A stretch of 8,196 bases of DNA, from the NCBI GenBank assembly GCA_003224195.1, contig QHYP01000107.1:32508-40703 (forward strand), read 5' to 3'. A program made the translations under genes and the position numbers. Position 1 is the stretch's first letter. The number at the start of each line of letters is the position of its first letter. The stretch is from Acidobacteriota bacterium. GTDB taxonomy: Bacteria; Acidobacteriota; Terriglobia; Acidiferrales; UBA7541. This document shows positions 6,034 to 8,196 of the stretch, piece by piece. The notes under the pieces are model-generated. The model searched no databases, had not been told where the DNA came from, and saw only the letters and a list, made by a program, of their open reading frames with translations.

Positions 6034-7135
6034 ACCCTTTCCCCTCAGGTTCCCGTTCGGCAAGGCCAACTCGACGGAGCAATTCAGTCCCGAAATGCAC
6101 GGTGACAGCGTGATTGGCCCCGCCAAACTCCTGGAGGATGTCGGCCTCAGTGACGCGCCCTGCCTTCCATCCGCGATACAGATGTTCGAATCGCGTCTTG
6201 GCCCGATTACGGAAAATCAGGTCACCCTCAGTCACAGATGCGTACCGCCGGAGGTCCCACGCCTTGCGGATTTCGAAGTATCGGCAGAACTCCGCGGATA
6301 CGTCAGACGCGACTGGAATTGTCACAACGGAATCGAATAGTTCTTTGGCCTTTTCGAAGTGGGAATCGACTCTGGCGAGATACAGGAATCGGAACTCGGA
6401 GACCTGCCGAAACAGCGGGAGGTAGGTTTCGAGGTGGTGGACAAATTCGGTGAGGCTTGCCTCTGGCCCTTGGAGGTAGGTAAACTTCACCACAGGCAAG
6501 GGAGAAGAAACGTTGCTACCGCGGAACATCGGGAACTTGTCGACGAAGTAGCGAACGGTGGGTTGGGAGGTCTTTTGTCCGTAATAGATTTTGGCGGGAA
6601 GGAAGTGAATGGGGATCTTCAATTGGTCGCAGAAATAGCTCACCTTTTCCGGTTCAGTTTCAAGGTATTCGCACTGCGGATGGGAGAGGACAAAGTCGAG
6701 GATTCCAATGCGCCGCTGGATGTATTCGATCTCGTGTTCCCGGCGATTGCGAAGGTTCTCCCTGCCGATCTGGCGGTACAGCTTTCGGGAGAAGAGATGA
6801 TAGACCTTTCCGCTCTTTGGGAAGTATTCGGTGCGTCCATGTTTCTTGGTGTAAAGTTTGTCCCAGAAGGTGGTTGTGCGCTTGCCCCAATGGCCACAGG
6901 TAAAGGCGAGGAATTGACGTGCCACAAAGTAGCCGGAATGAGTGGCCACGATGTAAAGAAAGCGAGCTTCTGATTCGGTGTAACCGAGCGCTTTCAAAGC
7001 TTCGAGGGGCGACCGTTTGATGTTTATAAAAACAGGATTTGGGGGAACGACCAATGTGGCGCTCGGAGGTTGCGCCGATGTTGCCAGGCGACTACCCGCG
7101 AAGTCTTCGGTTTGAGTCTGAAGCGGTGATGTCAT
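6032..7135 (-). CDS. Unrecognised 367-aa protein of the selC island, possible N-terminal winged helix
   Basis: I cannot assign a function. ATG 7133-7135 is well supported: on the coding strand GAGG (complement of 7143-7146) precedes it by 7 nt. Residues 1-40 are Pro/Thr/Ala-rich and probably disordered. Residues 44-124 (LEALKALGYTESEARFLYIV and onward to YHLFSRKLYRQIG) look like a helix-turn-helix or winged-helix module in which a conserved-looking LGYTESEA helix starts a small DNA-binding fold. That is inference from pattern only, and a replication-relaxation-like or mobilisation-type regulator is one possible reading. The rest (125-367) is rich in aromatic and basic residues (YYGQKTSQPTVRYFVDKFP, EFRFLYLARVD) with no nuclease, ATPase or methylase motif that I can see. 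There is no signal peptide or membrane segment. By eye it seems less GC-rich than the left part of the window, which fits transfer. It stands alone between the integrase remnant and the hairpin-rich region. Long frames on the opposite strand look like shadows. Confidence 0.72.
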   Translation of the reverse strand: MTSPLQTQTEDFAGSRLATSAQPPSATLVVPPNPVFINIKRSPLEALKALGYTESEARFLYIVATHSGYFVARQFLAFTCGHWGKRTTTFWDKLYTKKHGRTEYFPKSGKVYHLFSRKLYRQIGRENLRNRREHEIEYIQRRIGILDFVLSHPQCEYLETEPEKVSYFCDQLKIPIHFLPAKIYYGQKTSQPTVRYFVDKFPMFRGSNVSSPLPVVKFTYLQGPEASLTEFVHHLETYLPLFRQVSEFRFLYLARVDSHFEKAKELFDSVVTIPVASDVSAEFCRYFEIRKAWDLRRYASVTEGDLIFRNRAKTRFEHLYRGWKAGRVTEADILQEFGGANHAVTVHFGTELLRRVGLAEREPEGKG

Positions 7136-7269
7136 TTGAATGCCTCGTCTTCCAGAAATAGTCGATTGCGCCTTGATCTGCCTCAGGGCACACGTCCAGC
7201 GTCCACTCCAATGGCAGGGTTTTCTACCTTCGCGCCCGGCCCGGGACCATCGAGCGGCACGCCATCAAG

Positions 7270-7305
7270 CTAGGTGGTTAACCGAAGTGGGACGGCTCCA
7301 CCTAG
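7270..7305. repeat. Inverted repeat CTAGGTGG / CCACCTAG
   Basis: A perfect 8-bp inverted repeat, CTAGGTGG (7270-7277) and CCACCTAG (7298-7305), encloses 20 nt. A second inner pairing, CCG (7282-7284) with CGG (7293-7295), makes a two-part hairpin. No T-run follows on either strand, so it is not an obvious terminator. It could be an RNA structure or a protein-binding palindrome. Confidence 0.6.
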
Positions 7306-7391
7306 TCTGTGGGGAGAATCGGAAAGAACTCCCCTCTATATACTCAGAGGCCTCGAAAAAGGAAAACATCAACAAGAGAATCACAAAATCT

Positions 7392-7433
7392 TTGGGGGTG
7401 AGGGCAGAGCCCCCAACATTCCGACTGCGTCGG
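7392..7433. repeat. Two adjacent hairpins (TTGGGGG/CCCCCAA and CCGAC/GTCGG)
   Basis: TTGGGGG (7392-7398) pairs with CCCCCAA (7410-7416) around an 11-nt loop. Four nt later CCGAC (7421-7425) pairs with GTCGG (7429-7433) around TGC. Read on the - strand, the first hairpin is followed by AGATTTTGTG, a poor T-tract, so a terminator in that direction is possible but weak. The pair may form one structured RNA element. Confidence 0.55.
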
Positions 7434-7776
7434 CATCACCAGTCTGCAGGTTGATAACGAAATAAGTCCTCGTACTAAAGCCTCGCCAGCCAGGTACAAA
7501 GGAGAGTAGAGAAGCGGGAGTAGTTTGGCGGTGGAGCAGACGCTTCCCAAGCTTCCTCTAGCACACCCTAACTCGCTGGAACGGCGGCACTTATCCACCA
7601 CGAAGCAGCCGGCAATTGGAAAATAATGGAAAATGCCGTTTGCATTCTATCTTAGGAACCGTAGAGCTGCGCCACGACGGGGCACAAATTCCTGATAATT
7701 GATTTGGAATAGCGCGTCGCGCATTATGGACCTCAAAAAACATGGGGCTGCGAAACGACAACGCGAGGTTCGCCTA

Positions 7777-7818
7777 CCCAAGTTTCGGAGATGGGTTCGA
7801 TTCCCATCGCCCGCTCCA
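7777..7818 (+). pseudogene. 3' half of tRNA-Gly(CCC), putative attachment-site scar
   Basis: From the anticodon onward this is an exact tRNA 3' half: anticodon CCC plus AA (7777-7781), the 3' side of the anticodon stem GTTTC (7782-7786), a 4-nt variable loop, T arm ATGGG-TTCGATT-CCCAT (7791-7807), acceptor strand CGCCCGC (7808-7814), discriminator T and CCA. The GCGGGCG expected at the 5' end and the 5' side of the anticodon stem (GAAAC next to the loop) are not present upstream, so the gene is not functional. The acceptor sequence and CCC anticodon point to tRNA-Gly. Identity that begins exactly at the anticodon and ends at CCA is what tyrosine-recombinase integration leaves at the far end of an element. 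The intact tRNA-Gly must lie elsewhere. A degenerate full tRNA cannot be excluded but does not fold. Confidence 0.75.
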
Positions 7819-8068
7819 TAAACCCGCAAAATTTACGTTGATTCGGCTGCACTTACTCATCGGCCGTCCCCCGATTTGCGCCCAAGTCTACGCCTGAGAA
7901 CAAGCGGAAAACAGGCGGAGAATATCTGTTTGCTTCAGAGCAGCATTGGTTTCAGGCTGGCGTGTTGGAGGCCGCCGAGTCTGCCTTTTGCAAAACCTGC
8001 AGAAAAAACAGATTCCCATTGCTTCCGCCTCCCTCGAGTGGCACTCATCGACATTTTTCAACAAGCTC
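7819..8068. other. Intergenic region between island boundary and barrel gene
   Basis: No supported gene in these 250 nt. An 89-codon frame on the - strand (7888-8157) overlaps the real barrel-protein end and has no family features. The segment just after the barrel stop contains TTTTTCAACAAGCTCTTAG (8053-8071, + strand), in which I see no strong hairpin. Confidence 0.4.
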
Positions 8069-8196
8069 TTAGAAATTGAATGAAACCTGCAAATCGATGC
8101 GCCGATTCGCCGTCGAAGAGGAGTACGGCCCGCCGGCAAGACCGTTGGCCTGACCAAACAGCGGCGAACTCAAATTGCCGATCGGCTTGGCGAGAT
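8069..8196 (-). CDS. C-terminus of an outer-membrane beta-barrel protein, TonB-dependent-receptor/Oar-like (5' end outside window)
   Basis: Reading the - strand from the window edge gives an open frame of 41 codons to the TAA at 8069-8071. It contains PIGNLSSPLFGQANGLAGG and ends NRRIDLQVSFNF. The alternating last strand with a terminal Phe is the C-terminal signal recognised by the BAM outer-membrane assembly machinery. The whole pattern (NLSSPLFGQ, Gly/Ser-rich loop, RRIDLQ, terminal aromatic) resembles the ends of the large carboxypeptidase-regulatory-domain/TonB-dependent-receptor (Oar-like) proteins abundant in Acidobacteriota. Only the end is visible, so plug and carboxypeptidase-like domains cannot be checked. 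It is transcribed towards the island and lies beyond the tRNA-Gly scar, so it is probably native chromosome. Confidence 0.72.
   Translation of the reverse strand, partial: LAKPIGNLSSPLFGQANGLAGGPYSSSTANRRIDLQVSFNF

Larger units (their letters stand above)
7136..7776. other. Non-coding stretch of the island with several inverted repeats
   Basis: I find no convincing gene in these ~640 nt. The open frames here are short, lack homology that I can recognise, and have no good ribosome site. The region upstream of the 367-aa gene contains hairpin-forming sequences at 7270-7305, 7333-7350, 7392-7416 and 7421-7433, and a GCGCG-T-CGCGC palindrome at 7712-7722. It may hold the promoter of the 367-aa gene, an untranslated RNA, or transfer/replication sites of the former element, but nothing identifies which. 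Confidence 0.5.

Noticed and set aside
6359..6973. 204-codon + strand frame opposite the 367-aa gene
   Set aside because: The - strand gene covers it completely, is longer and has a properly spaced ribosome site. The + strand translation shows no family features.
7140..7454. 104-codon + strand frame next to the 367-aa gene
   Set aside because: No recognisable domain or ribosome site, and it runs through the hairpin-forming sequences. It is more likely non-coding.
7647..7829. 60-codon - strand frame containing GAGDGNRTHLRNLG
   Set aside because: This is the antisense reading of the tRNA-Gly 3' half (T arm and acceptor), a common spurious annotation, not a protein.
7888..8157. 89-codon - strand frame near the right edge
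   Set aside because: It overlaps, in another frame, the beta-barrel C-terminus, which has clear sequence character. The Cys/Arg-rich translation looks random.
1..8196. CRISPR array, restriction-modification, toxin-antitoxin or other defence genes
   Set aside because: No regularly spaced repeats, and no nuclease, methylase or antitoxin motifs on either strand.

Overview
The window looks like chromosomal DNA of a moderately GC-rich Gram-negative soil-type bacterium, most likely an Acidobacteriota member. That assignment is an inference. It rests on the combination of a HAMP-SpoIIE phosphatase, a fused NnrE-NnrD repair enzyme, TsaE, and at the right edge the C-terminus of an Oar/TonB-dependent-receptor-like outer-membrane barrel. 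No rRNA or other taxonomic marker is present.

Left part (1-5430, all + strand). It opens with the 3' portion of a RsbU-type HAMP-PP2C (SpoIIE) phosphatase. Next come nnrE-nnrD (NAD(P)H-hydrate epimerase plus dehydratase) and tsaE (ATPase of the t6A37 tRNA-modification system). These three are tightly packed, with a 5-nt gap and then an 8-nt overlap, and look like one transcription unit. After a 91-nt gap comes a large protein of about 830 aa with a coiled-coil middle and a C-terminal class III nucleotidyl-cyclase-like domain.

Centre (5411-5573). Directly after this gene, with its promoter lying across the gene's 3' end, is a well-formed selenocysteine tRNA gene (selC, anticodon UCA, long extra arm, encoded CCA). 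A consensus-like TTGAAA-N18-TATAAT promoter ends 6 nt before the tRNA. The organism (or its ancestor) therefore probably makes selenoproteins. No other sel gene is in view.

Right part (5546-7818). This is an accessory insert at the 3' end of selC. It holds a truncated tyrosine recombinase (- strand, C-terminal catalytic end only), possible arm-type repeats, an unrecognised 367-aa protein with a possible N-terminal winged-helix segment (- strand), about 640 nt of apparently non-coding DNA rich in inverted repeats, and finally the 3' half of a tRNA-Gly(CCC). That half-tRNA starts at the anticodon and is the classic footprint of a tyrosine-recombinase attachment site. The two ends carry different tRNAs (selC at left, tRNA-Gly at right), so the segment is probably a decayed or composite island rather than one intact element.

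Right edge (8069-8196, - strand): the last 41 codons of an outer-membrane beta-barrel protein ending in an aromatic C-terminal strand.

I did not find a convincing new defence or mobile system. The best leads are the selC-associated composite island with its unknown 367-aa gene, and the atypical cyclase-like protein beside selC.
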